44,827 bases of DNA, taken from the NCBI GenBank assembly GCA_009801015.1, contig VHZZ01000042.1, forward strand, positions 254,603 to 299,429. Direction: 5' to 3'. The DNA comes from Silene noctiflora (Eukaryota > Streptophyta > Magnoliopsida > Caryophyllales > Caryophyllaceae). The notes beneath the pieces were generated by a model. That model was given only the letters and a program-made list of their open reading frames with translations. It did not search any database and had not been told where the DNA came from. The position numbers were made by a program, and so were the translations under genes. How positions within the stretch are numbered: the first letter of the stretch is position 1; each line of letters opens with the position of its first letter. This document shows positions 20,005 through 30,749 of the stretch, in pieces.

Positions 20005-20855
20005 ATATTATGACTATCTTTTACTATGAAAAAAAAAGTCTAAGTTTAACTCAATATGTGGTTTATATTTGAGTTCACTTTTATTTTGTTCACTTAGGTT
20101 GATTAATATGGTTTTGGCGGCGTAGATTGGTTTATACCCTAAAATTAGAATTTGTAAAAATTTTATTAGAAATTTGATGATTTTATTTTTTTTTCTTTTT
20201 AGAGAAATATTCCCTTTATTTCGTAAATAAGTTTATTTGATTATATTATTGAGTAGTTGAAAATAAATTAGAGTGTTTTTTGAAATGGACAAGTTATTTT
20301 CAGTGTGGTATGTCGTTGTCCTCGGAATTCTTGGTCATCAATGAACATTATAAATGGAGAAGGGAATAGAAAATTTGTCATTTATTCTATTGTCGTTGTT
20401 CAAAAATAGTGTTTATTTATTTTATAATATTATGATTCTCTTTTACTATAAAAGTTTTCAGTTTAACCATTATGTCGTTTATGTTTGAGTCCACTTTTAT
20501 TTTGTACGCTTAGCTTGATTAATAACATGTTTTTAAATTGAATCCACCGATTTTGAGGCGTGAGTTGGTTTATACCCTAAAATAAGAAATTCTATGAACT
20601 CTTTTGAAATTCAATGAATTTATTTTCCGCTTTTTTTAAAAATATTCCCGTTATTTCATTAAAAAAGTTTGTTTGACTGCATTATTGTTGAGCAAATGAA
20701 AATTAAATGAGACATGTTTAGTAAAAGGGGCGAGTTATTTTCAATATGTTGTCGAATGTCGTTGTCCTTAGAATTCTTGTTCGTCGATCAACGATCATTG
20801 TAAATGGAGAAGGAAATAAAAAATCTCTCATGTATTCTATTGTCGTTGTTCAAAT
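20005..20855. repeat. ~0.4-kb diverged tandem duplication
   Basis: 20005-20413 and 20427-20855 align from end to end with many substitutions and small indels. Shared landmarks: ATATTATGA(C/T)T..TCTTTTACTAT, TTGAGT(T/C)CACTTTTATTTTG, GGTTTATACCCTAAAAT, ATGTCGTTGTCCT, and TCTATTGTCGTTGTTCAAA at the end of each. No coding capacity is seen. Confidence 0.8.
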
Positions 20856-20859
20856 ATAT

Positions 20860-21769
20860 TTTAACTTTTCGCTTAGTAAACTTTTGCTTGATACATAAGT
20901 TATGTATTATACATTGTAATTTTTATTACTTGAATATCAATTATTGGAAGGTTAATTATACATCATGTTATACACATGTACCGAATTAAATGTAGCCGAT
21001 TGGTCGTTTCATTCTGAGTATACTATCATGATACTCCATTGATGTTCTTGCACGTAACATGCATTTAGCTTCTCAATTTGGATGACAGAGACATTCAATA
21101 AATCAAATAAAACTATAAATTTGCACATAAAATCATGTTTTTTTTTTTAGTATTTATTTTATAATTAAGAGATTGTTTGCATATAGAAAAATTTACAAAA
21201 TGAAAACCTAAAAAATTAGAGTATAGAATGGAACATGCTACGAATCTATCTATTATAAAAGCGCCATTATATCTCATTTTCTCGTGCACCGGTGGAGTCA
21301 GGGAGGGGCGAGGGCTAGCAGGAGTTGAGATTTTCGAAGTTTTAGTTAAATTTTTAAATTTTTTTGGGTGTATCTTATATTATTAGCTCAAATCCTGTTT
21401 CTGTCGCGGATCTCGTGTGTAAGGAATAATGTTGATTTTCCATGCAAGTCGATCTGATGATATCAATCCCTACTTAGATAAAAATTCGATCTGATGATAT
21501 CTTAAATTATAATCAATCAGCACCTCCAAATTTCAACAATAGCAAAATAAAAATTCGACTAAATTAAGTCACCTGGAAAGTTTCATACTATCGTTCAAAT
21601 GACTACACACAAACAAAGTAATATATATTTGTCAGATCGACGTCTGATCTATAAAACCACAAAAACAAAAACAAAAAATATTCCGAATAATTATGTGACT
21701 CACTTTATATATATTGGATTACATAAAAATGGAAGTAGAAAATTCCCCAAAATTAGTAAAAGTAAATAA
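20860..21769. other. Intergenic, with a CAGTGG-type MITE and HIPP 3' flank
   Basis: GGTGGAGTCAGGGAGGGGCGAGGGCTAGCAGG at about 21290 opens a decayed CAGTGGCGGA-type MITE that ends near TTCTGTCGCGGATCTC (about 21411). ATCTATCTATTATAAAAGCGCC at about 21244 resembles a Helitron 5' end, but no partner is found. The last ~100 bp are the HIPP 3' UTR on the minus strand. Confidence 0.4.
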
Positions 21770-23739
21770 TTACATAATGGAACAAGCATTAGGATTTTCA
21801 TCACTAAACAAAGAAGTAAATTGTTCTTCAGTAGAATTAGACGTAGAAAAAGCTTGAGGAGCATTTTTGACGTAACCAGATGGAGCTTTTTTGTCATAAG
21901 CTTGAGAAACATAAGGGTATGATACAACGTTGTAGGGTATATATGGCCAAAACTCTGCTTTTTTACCTGTTTTTTTCACTTTGTTTAACACCTTGTTTGG
22001 TTCCACATGCCCATTTACTGTTACCTTGCTCTGCTTTCTGTTCACTTCCACTGACTTCACTCCTGTGGATTTGCATGCATCATACAAAATGCATTTGTCA
22101 TTTCTTATGAAATACCGATTTTTATTTAACTTAAGCGGTTTTACATTCGATTAAAATAGATTAAAATAGAGGTGAAAGTAAAAGAAAATTACGAGAGATC
22201 TTAAGTTAAGATAGTCTTAGACAAAACGAAACTCGAAATAAAAACACATTTTATATTCAGTATGTTTGAAAATTTAAAAGAAATGTGTAAAAACAATTTG
22301 TTATGGCTATATGTTTCATATTATAATAATTTATCTTGTTTATTACTTGTACATTGTTCAGTTTTAGTTCAATAGCGAAATTAAAATTTGAAATTTGTGT
22401 CGGAAATAAAAGATTGAAAACTTTAAAGTTGTGACTGGTGATATAATCAGAAAATTTGATGTATGAAGTTTTAAATACAGTACATTATTAACACATTTTA
22501 ACAATAAAATGACTGAAATGTGCAAATACGTGGAGTCTTAACCTTTGAAAAATATCGAAAACTTTAACTAAAACTTTCAAATTTTTATTATGTTCCGATA
22601 AAACTATTCTGATAAGACGGTGATAAGTATGGTGATAAGTATTGACAGTTTTTTTTTTTTACCGCAAAAACTAAATCCTCAAACAGCATATATCGATTGG
22701 TCCCTTTATTACTTTCTTTAAAAGGCATAATAATTCATGGCTTTGACATGCAAAAAGCTGTGCCAAAGATTTAAAGTACCTCAGCCTTACATGTTTTTTA
22801 TTCAGTAGTTAGAATTACCAACTGTCACTCATAAATTACACAACTAGGAATTCTTATTCGTTTAACCTTTTCTTAATCATGATACTCTGCCCGTCCCAAT
22901 CATTTGTTTACAGTAAGCAAGTGACTAAGATGAAGCGAGCGTTTTTTTTTTTTCTTTTCTTGAAACTCTGTAAAATTAAATGTAGAATATAAAGCTTATT
23001 AAACTGAAAATGAGAAATCATCGAGTTACCTTTGATATGGGAAACAGAGTTTCGAACCCTTCTTTCGCAACCGTCACAGTCCATTTTCACCTTGATCTCA
23101 ACCGTCTGTATGCCCATAGAAATGAAACAGAGTGTACTTAGTGGTTGTTTAATTGACCATCGAATATATAGATATTTAAATTCGCAAAATTGTTAAAACG
23201 ATAAGTTGTTACTTGTTTCGTCGACCCAAAATTTCTATTCCTTTGAAATAGAGAAAAATGCTTACCAATTACCACGTAGTTTTTGTTGAAACACTTAAAA
23301 TTAAAAAATTAAAATTACGTCGAAATATACTAATTAGACAACAGACTCCAAATACATATGATCGGAGGTTAGTTAGTAGCAAGAGATAGCAGTCGATACC
23401 CTAAACATCAGGAAATTGGTTACGGAGATTTAACTTTGGCTAGACAAAATGACCTTGTACAATGTAATAGTAAATGCAACTAAGCGGTTTTGCTTGGCTA
23501 GAAATTTATTTGTCACGCTTTATTTGAAATTCTGCCTCCGCCCCTGCCTATGTGAACCAAACGAAGTCATCTTTTGAAATCAAAATTCCGAAATAAAGAG
23601 TGGAAGAAGTAGATGACTGAAACTAAAAGTGGTAAAGAAAAGGGCAAAAGGTTAGAAAAGAGACCTGCATTGGCCTGCGTCGTATGCGCTTTGACGTCGA
23701 AAAATCGCAGAATTCTAAAACATGATCAATAATACCCAT
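21770..23739 (-). CDS. Heavy metal-associated isoprenylated plant protein (HIPP26-like)
   Basis: Three exons: 23665-23739, 23030-23105, 21770-22062. Borders are ATGCAG|GTCTC, ATACAG|ACGG, TCAAAG|GTAAC and CCACAG|GAGTG. The product is 147 aa. Exon 1 gives MGIIDHVLEFCDFS followed by a basic patch (KRIRRRP). An HMA domain (about 26-88) carries the metal-binding MDCDGC (Cys35, Cys38) and ends near KKAEFWPYIPY. The C-terminal region includes YDKKAPSGYV and FSDENPNACSIM; the CSIM box is a prenylation site. All these match the HIPP20-27 group of small, membrane-attached, metal-binding proteins linked to metal and abiotic stress responses. The exon 1 ATG is chosen over the M in the exon 2 frame because exon 1 restores the family's N-terminus and both splice sites are consensus. 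Confidence 0.92.
22063..23029. other. Intron 2 of the HIPP gene
   Basis: 967 bp, AT-rich. It contains a lone Stowaway-like end CTGCCCGTCCCAATCATTTGTTTAC (about 22885-22909) with no right partner, and TTAAGTTAAGATAGTCTTAGAC near 22202. No other feature is seen. Confidence 0.6.
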
Positions 23740-23999
23740 TATGTTTTTATGTTATATGTGTTTCTATTAGTTTTGCTCTGTTTTGTTATGTTGGCAAGAA
23801 AAAGGTGTAAATTGAGAGAACAGAGTAGGGAAAGAAAGAAAATGTGGGTAGAGAAAGGAAATAGCTAGAGCATTTAGTTTGGTTAGTCTCGGTATTTATA
23901 TGCGATCACAACTCCCAAGTCCTCCAAATCAGATTCACATTCGGGTCATTTTGTAGTGTCTATACTGTATATGGACAATAACCGAGTGTTATTGAGATC

Positions 24000-24110
24000 G
24001 CAAATACTTGTGTAAAACGGTTTTATACAAATTTTATTCACTAATAAGATTGGATTTGATCCGTTATAAACTAAATTACTAATATAAAGCCGCCTTACAC
24101 AAGACTAAAT
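24000..24110. repeat. Inverted CTTGTGTAAAACGG / CCTTACACAAG repeat
   Basis: ACTTGTGTAAAACGGTTTTATAC at about 24008 is inversely matched by GCCGCCTTACACAAGACT at about 24090. Related pairs occur near 31815-31995. It is probably a small MITE family; its ends are not fixed. Confidence 0.45.
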
Positions 24111-24324
24111 GTATCGAGTTTAATTTGGGGCGACTTCTCATTTGTTTTTATGGGCTTATGTAGGGGCCTCATTTCAGTGGATGGTAAATAATTGATAATT
24201 GATCCATTTCCTTCCATTTCTTCTACTAGAATAATATTTAATTATTATCCATTTTCATTTCTTTATTTTATTGACGGTTAGATCGTTTTTGAACAGAATC
24301 TGGACCATTGACACTATCTCACTT

Positions 24325-24329
24325 TACTC

Positions 24330-24363
<34 letters not shown>
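24325..24363. repeat. (AAT)n microsatellite
   Basis: About 12 uninterrupted AAT units. Confidence 0.9.
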
Positions 24364-24365
<2 letters not shown>

Positions 24366-24401
24366 GGAGTAATAAAGATAATTTTGAGTTTGAATGAGTG
24401 A

Positions 24402-25441
24402 TCTACGTATAAAAGATGGGTCTTTTAAAGGATTTCTATTGGTTGTTACCATTTTTTTTTTTTTTTATGCGGGGACCTCCATGATCTCTACATAATTAAT
24501 TACACTCTTTTTGCTATCTTAATCTTATTTAATTAAGATTACACATTTACATAAAACCATACATTATACAATTTACACATTAATAAATTACAATTACGAA
24601 AAATTAATAAAAATTTCAAATAATTTTCCTATTATTTCTAACCTGGACAAATAAAATGTGAACAATGCATATTGATTAACATCAGCATGACTATTATAAC
24701 ATTACAAATACAGAGTATATTAGATCTAAACATTTTAACAAAAAATGTACTTATATGACATTTTTTAAATTTTCGTAAACATAACCAAAATAGTAGAGCT
24801 AGATCTGATTTTTTTTGTAAAAAATAGATTAATACTCTATAACAGGTTTTTTTTTAATCGAAAACTAAATTAAAGGAAATCTAAAAAGAACCAAATATAA
24901 CATAACCATTATAATACAAGTACATCTGAAAAAGTTCCCGTTCCAAATCGAAAAGATATAAACTTTAAAATAAATGCAAGGAAATATAAAAAAGAGGAAA
25001 TATAAGTTTCGGATCATACTTACATCAAATTCTTCCGATTATTCTCTTTAATTAACTTTAATGTTAAAAGTCAAATCCTTTAAACCGTATTATTTAATCA
25101 GAATGAAGACCGCTACTGAAATTATTTTACGTCAAATCTTGAAATATAGACTTATTTATAATGGTTAGCCATTGCACATATAATAACTCTCATTTAAATG
25201 ACATGTATCCAATAATAACATACTCCCTCCGCCCCGGTCATTTGTTGTCCTGACCAATTACTAAATGACAAGTGGACCAAATTGAGTGTGTAGGATCAAA
25301 TTGCTCTTCAAATTAATTCTTAAAATAGAAAGAATAACAATTCATTGAGACACCCCAAAATGAAATAGGACAACAAAATAACCGGGACGGAGGGAGTATG
25401 TTATTACGACCCGTGCATTTTTTACACGGGTTTAAAACTAG
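24402..25441 (+). mobile_element. Probable non-autonomous Helitron
   Basis: The 5' end TCTACGTATAAAAGATGGG follows an A at 24401. The 3' end has a hairpin ACCCGTG...CACGGGT (25409-25431), then TTAAAA, then CTAG (25438-25441), followed by T. TC at the start, a short hairpin 6 bp before CTAG, and an A/T insertion site are the Helitron signature. The interior is AT-rich, has no helicase, and contains a Stowaway MITE just before the hairpin. The 3' end is the firmer call; the 5' end is a best guess. Confidence 0.55.
25223..25396. mobile_element. Stowaway MITE (best-preserved copy)
   Basis: Ends CTCCCTCCGCCCCGGTCATT and its inverse AACCGGGACGGAGGGAG are flanked by TA (25221-25222 and 25397-25398). 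It is 174 bp long with no coding capacity. Confidence 0.88.
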
Positions 25442-25444
25442 TAT

Positions 25445-26170
25445 ATGAAATTGCTAAGGGTGATGTTGATAGTAAGTAGAAATAAAGCATCGAGGTCAAT
25501 GAAAATGCTAGCAATAAAATAACAATTGATGGAACATAAACTGTTCATAAAATGGTTTCATTATTTATTTAGATTTTAATTTATTCGACATGAAAAAAAT
25601 TGCACTCAGTATTTATTTAGATTTTAATTTATATTGATAAACAATAATATTTTCTAATGATAACCAACATAGTCTGTATGTTTTTTTTATAAGAGTATTA
25701 ACTTCAATATCAAATAAGAAATTTAATTTGAAATAATATGGATATGTGGTCCACAAATTATAGCGGAAGACGGTGTCATATTGTAACTATTTGTGAGACG
25801 GTCCATTTCTAAAAATAAAATAATTTATTGCTATAAATGAGTTGTCTCTTTTATTTTATATTGTACCGTCTTACATAATAATTATTGTATTTCTTCTTGG
25901 ATATTAATCATAGCCGTACAAGAGAGTATTCCCCACGTTGAAAAATAGAGAAATCATGTATACACAGAAGACGAGGAACAAATGAGAAAGGAGGCAAGTC
26001 AAAGTAACAGGATAAAAGCAAACATTTGATCCTCGAACTCGCGTAGACGGACACATTGCACCTTCTATTCTTCTAATCCAAACGGTGGCTCCAGATTACC
26101 ATTCTAACCACTAACGAAACCCATTTAATGAAAATCCGGTTTGCAAAGGCGGCTAGCCCTGTTTAGGGGT
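25445..26170. other. AT-rich intergenic
   Basis: No gene seen. ATTTATTTAGATTTTAATTTAT is repeated at about 25562 and 25612. Confidence 0.4.
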
Positions 26171-26179
26171 ATAAATTAT

Positions 26180-26363
26180 CACAAATTGTCATTGAAGACC
26201 GACATTATCCGTCACAAGCTGAAGACGGATAGTTCCCCTCTCACAATATGCAAGTGGTACTATCTATGAGGTGCTCTATTTCTCCCCACTTGCCTTATTG
26301 TGAAATGACAATATCCGTCTTCAGTTTGTGACGGATAGTGTCCGTCACAAGCAAGACGCTTTG
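26180..26363. mobile_element. Mutator-type MITE with 9-bp target duplication
   Basis: It runs from CACAAATTGTCATTGAAGACC to CAAGCAAGACGCTTTG and is flanked by ATAAATTAT (26171-26179 and 26364-26372). Internal GAAGACGGATA and TATCCGTCTTC blocks allow strong folding. It is closely related to 31462-31642. Confidence 0.8.
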
Positions 26364-26474
26364 ATAAATTATACTGTATATGTTTTGAGTACTTCGTATC
26401 GGGTAGACCATTAAAGTTGATTGATGTGCGTGGTAACATATATCGTCTTTTAATTAGTGTGAAGCTAAAAAAAG

Positions 26475-26908
26475 CGGAAAATGCATACGGTGTCTTGAAG
26501 GTTTGTCATTTTGCATGAAATACCCAAATTTTTAATCCGGAAAACTTTAAGACATCATAACTCGTGCTTACTAGATTGAAATGTGACAATTTTTTTTCAA
26601 ATAAATCGTCTTTTTGAGAACTACGATTTGGGGAAAAAAATTGAGTTTGGAGCTCGTAACCGAGAGATACGGTCACTCAATTTGTTCGGTCAAAAAAACT
26701 TTGACATACAAAATCTCCTAGCCACGGGATCCAAATACGACAATTTTTTTCCAAATCGTAGTTCTCGAAAAGACGATCGATTTGAAAAAAAAATGTCACA
26801 TTCCGATCTCGTAAGTACTAGTTATGACTTCTTAAAGTTTTACGGATCAAAAATTTGGGTATTTCGTGCAAAATGGCAAACTTCAAGAGTACCATGTGCA
26901 TTTTCCGG
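26475..26908. mobile_element. Foldback element with ~170-bp inverted arms
   Basis: The arm at 26475-26644 (CGGAAAATGCATACGGTG...) is matched in inverse by 26741-26908 (...GTACCATGTGCATTTTCCGG) around a ~96-bp loop. Only scattered mismatches are seen. Flanking TAAAAAAAG and AAAAAAAAG may be a 9-bp duplication, but the A-run makes this uncertain. Long terminal arms suggest a Mutator-type foldback. A 175-codon ORF crosses it and is probably meaningless. Confidence 0.75.
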
Positions 26909-27130
26909 AAAAAAAAGTTGTCATCCCTGCCAAAATGTATCATGCACATCGACGAGTTATATCCATCATCTTTGTGCCGATCGTCTATTTACCATTCTTA
27001 TTTTCTATGCGAATATTCTAAACAAATGTAAACAAATGATTGGAACGAAGGGCTCGGTGTGTACGTTCATTAAAATTGCCGATGTTGACTGGCTTAGTTA
27101 CTGCTCGTAAGTCATTAGAAGTGGTGCTAG

Positions 27131-27594
27131 TAGACCTGTCAAAACTGGACCCGACCCGCCTGACCCGTTTTAGGGTTACAAACCCGAGTTTTCAACCCGT
27201 GACCCTTTTGACCTGAGCCCGAAATGACCCGTTATTTTAGGGTCGAGACCCGATCCGAACGGGTCAACCCGTTGGGTCAAAGATAAATCAAGAATTTTAT
27301 AAAACTATTAATATTTATATATTACATTTGAAAAAGATAGTTAAAAAATTGCTTTTTTATTATTAAAAATTACAAATACAACTAACAAGTCAATTTTATA
27401 TAACTTTTATAATACTTAATACTAAAAAAATTATTAAAAAAATTTAAATTTAATAATTATGTCAATATAATTAATGTAAACGTCGAAATAAGTAATGTAA
27501 ACGTTGAATATGATTAAAATATTAATTTTAAATATGTTAGAAATTATTTCTTGACCCGTATTCTGACCGTGACCCGACCCATTTAATAGGTCTC
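27131..27594. mobile_element. GACCCG-rich element with 8-bp target duplication
   Basis: It starts TAGACCTGTCAAAACTGG and ends ...AATAGGTCTC (inverse GAGACCTATT). It is flanked by GGTGCTAG (27123-27130 and 27595-27602), with the next T also shared. Both ends are full of ACCCG/GGGTC words, and the centre (27290-27530) is very AT-rich. The length and duplication suggest hAT or Mutator origin. No ORF. Confidence 0.7.
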
Positions 27595-27602
27595 GGTGCT
27601 AG

Positions 27603-29280
27603 TGATCAGCTGAGATCAAATAGCGTACCGTCAATATCAAAATCGCTCTGATTTGACCCCAAACATGCTAAAAATGCATCATTTACCATCTCATGTTACC
27701 TCATAAATAAAAATGAAATCAAATATATCTATTTTGAACGTAAGACATACGTAGAGTATGAGAGTGAAAAGTGTGAAAATGGGAAGTAAATAGAGATAGG
27801 ACCAAATGTCATTATCCATAAAATAATGGGGATGGAATGATGGATCTTGATTCGGTATGAATGGAAATGCTTTTGGACCTCCCTTAGCAGTAGTTAGTTC
27901 TATCTATCTATCTCCATGCTCTGTATTCCTAATCCCATAAATTGCTCAATCTCTCAACACTTAATTATTCTGAGCCAAGCAACTTCACAAACTAACATAC
28001 AGGTTGTATGTCACTACAAAATTTTGTGCTTAAAATGTTAAAATTCTGTGGTCATCTTCTACATTCCTATAAAAGATGGCACACACACCTTGCTCAATAA
28101 GGATCCCAAAAAGACAACCTTCTACTGTACATGCATGTATACCTACTTTCATTTGTCTTACTACATACATACTACCTCTTTGTATATATGGCTTGCATAG
28201 TTGCACCCCCGCATTCAGCTACTAATATTTTTAATTTGTTAATGCCTCGTGTCTAGAAATTTTCAAGCAGTACAACTCGATAATTTTAACTATTATTTTG
28301 GGATTTTGACTAACGACTGTCACCCCTTATTACTATGATAGTGAAAGTTTAGACTATAACCCCAAGAGTTATCATCCTATCATCATTCAATTTTCAATTC
28401 GCCTAGTGGACTTTGAGAAAACTGTCTCAATTAAAAGCATAAGCTAATAGCTGAAATAGTGAAATTCGATTAATAATTGATTATTAGCTTAATATACCAT
28501 CTTAATATCTCGTGCAAAATCCCATAGGCTGAAAAGTGAATATTGTAAAAATACATGTTTTAAAGATTTAAACTCGAACCTTAAGATCATCAGACTCCGA
28601 CACATATGTAAGGAAATCATTTCACCTAAAACGATAAACATACTCAATAATTTTATACCTTAATATTATCTCAGTCGTCAATCTACCACACAACACATGC
28701 AATAATTATCTCACCCTAAGAAATAAGAATCCTCACTTTCTATAATTCCAAATGTCGACCTCTTTAAACAGCAAACTTTATCCTAATAATAAAATATATT
28801 AAAATTTAATGCAAAACATATATCGTGCTTTATTATCTTGTGCATGCAATACGTATATATTGAGTCAAGTAGGTCGACAAAATAAAAGCAAATTCGAGAT
28901 ATAAAACGCAACCACATACACAAACTGGCGTTCTTCTTAATCTTGTTTGGTGTGATAATATTCGGGTATGTGTCCTTTTGACAAAGTAAAAGTACAGCTA
29001 ATAACACACAAGTATCAATTGAACGAATGAATGTGACAATTGAAGTTGGCTAAAAAGTTTAAAGGTGTGTTTGCGACTTGTATGTGGATTTAATTTGTGG
29101 AATTTGGCTCTATGCTTGTTTTCAGAGGTATCGACCTCGAGTTGAGCGGCCGATTGGCCGTTGATTAACAAGTTCAAAAGGTTCTTAATATCGGGTTTAA
29201 TTAAGTAATTATAAAGCCTTAAAGATATGTCTTCTAGACTTTAAGCATGTCATTCTCGAGTGATAGCTGGTGTACGTGAT
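27603..29280. other. AT-rich intergenic, no gene seen
   Basis: Nothing beyond a short TCTATC run near 27900. No ORF resembles a known protein. Confidence 0.45.
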
Positions 29281-29288
29281 GGGGGGAC

Positions 29289-29445
29289 CAGTGGTGGATT
29301 TAGGGGAGGGGGGCTAGTGGGGGCGTGGGAAAAATTCGCAAGTTTTAGTTAAAATCTCTTAAAAAATTTCAAGTTTTCGTTATGTTATTATTTGTTTACC
29401 CTGCTTAGATTTTTCACCTCAATATAAATCTCGACTCCGTCACTG
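29289..29445. mobile_element. CAGTGGTGGA-type MITE (hAT-like ends)
   Basis: CAGTGGTGGATTTAGGGG at the left and GACTCCGTCACTG at the right are inverted repeats of each other. A clear 8-bp duplication is not seen. Confidence 0.5.
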
Positions 29446-29497
29446 CTGGCTGGGGATTTACCAAGTGCTTTCAAAAAATAACGGGTGTGGTCATGTG

Positions 29498-29762
29498 CAG
29501 ACCTGGAAAAACTAATTCGACCCGAATAACCCGACCCGTCACCCAAAATCTAGACACTAGCTTGACCCGAAACCCGAATTGACCTTACCCACTATAACCC
29601 AACTCGAATATTTATTGTTTCAAACGGATTATTTTCTATGAATAACTCGATAATAGTTAACCCGAACCCGAAATAACCCGACTCGACCCAAATCCGGCCT
29701 GAACCAGCAAACCCGAAATTTATCCGACCCGAACCAACCCGGTTGACCTGTTTGTCAAGTCC
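29498..29762. mobile_element. GACCCG-rich element, second copy
   Basis: The left end CAGACCTGGAAAAACTAATTCGACCCG is related to the left end of 27131. The right end GGTTGACCTGTTTGTCAAGTC is its rough inverse. CATGTG borders both sides (29492-29497 and about 29761-29766), a possible short target duplication. The body is repeated AACCCGAAAT/CCGACCCGA words. Confidence 0.55.
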
Positions 29763-29769
29763 ATGTGGA

Positions 29770-30550
29770 TCCCTTGTCCATCCAAAAAAAGCAGAGTATC
29801 CGGGCAAAACATGGCTGGCCCATTAATCTTTGTTCACACAACTTAGCCGGCCCAACAAAATAATGGGCCTCAGAAAGAGAGTCCTGTTTAAGCTGGACTG
29901 GCGCATAAGCCTGTTGTAGTCTTTAATTCCTTAGCATTTTTTGAAGAACTCCTACTAACAAAGATGAACTACGTTTAGGGGACTAAATAATTAAGCTAAC
30001 ACAAAAATATAAAATAGATAATTAAGATATAAACATTTTAGGACCAAAAAGTTAAATCTTCCTACTAATTTTGAATATTTGGCATTTTTATCAATTGTCC
30101 GATTCGTTTTAGTTATAAGAAAATGAGATAACGTTATCTGATCATGAATCTCAGACTCTCAGAAAATCAATCAATTGTCCCACCCATTTTATTTTTAATC
30201 ACAAATTTTTAAGAGAGACTATCTCATTCATTATTTTCATCAATTATTTTTATCGCCATTTATTTTTAGTCCATCTCAAATAATGCATGTTTGTGCGTAC
30301 CAAAAAAAAAAAATAACGCTTGTTCGAGTAAAAAAAAAAGAAAGAAATGAAGAGATTTCCATCCAAATCATGCAATTATTAGAAAAAATTTCATTATCCT
30401 TATAGGGAAGAAATTGAGTATTCATTTACAAATAGGTACAAAGACATACTCCGTATGTATAGAATGTATAATAAAGTACTCTGTACTAATTATATTACAA
30501 TAACAATTTTAAATGTTTCTTTTATTTAAGCAAAGTCAGAAAAACTATAA
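29770..30550. other. AT-rich intergenic
   Basis: No gene or clear element seen. Confidence 0.4.
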
Positions 30551-30554
30551 AATA

Positions 30555-30642
30555 ATCTCTCCGTTCAGTTGAATTTTATACATTTAATTAAAATATGTTT
30601 TATATATATTCAACAAATGTATGAAATTCAACTGACAGGGGA
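30555..30642. mobile_element. Short palindromic MITE
   Basis: TCTCCGTTCAGTTGAATTTTATACATTT is inversely matched by AAATGTATGAAATTCAACTGACAGGG, with TA-containing flanks. It lies about 110 bp beyond the VUP stop codon. Confidence 0.6.
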
Positions 30643-30749
30643 TTAGTAATTTACATAAGGTAATATATAATTTATTTACATGTATGTTGTCGTAATTTAC
30701 TTATTTTACGAGTAATCAATAATATGGGAAGACCGCGAAGTAAATGAAA

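Noticed and set aside
26583..27110. 175-codon plus-strand ORF
   Set aside because: It runs through the foldback element and its translation mirrors the inverted arms; no protein family is recognisable.
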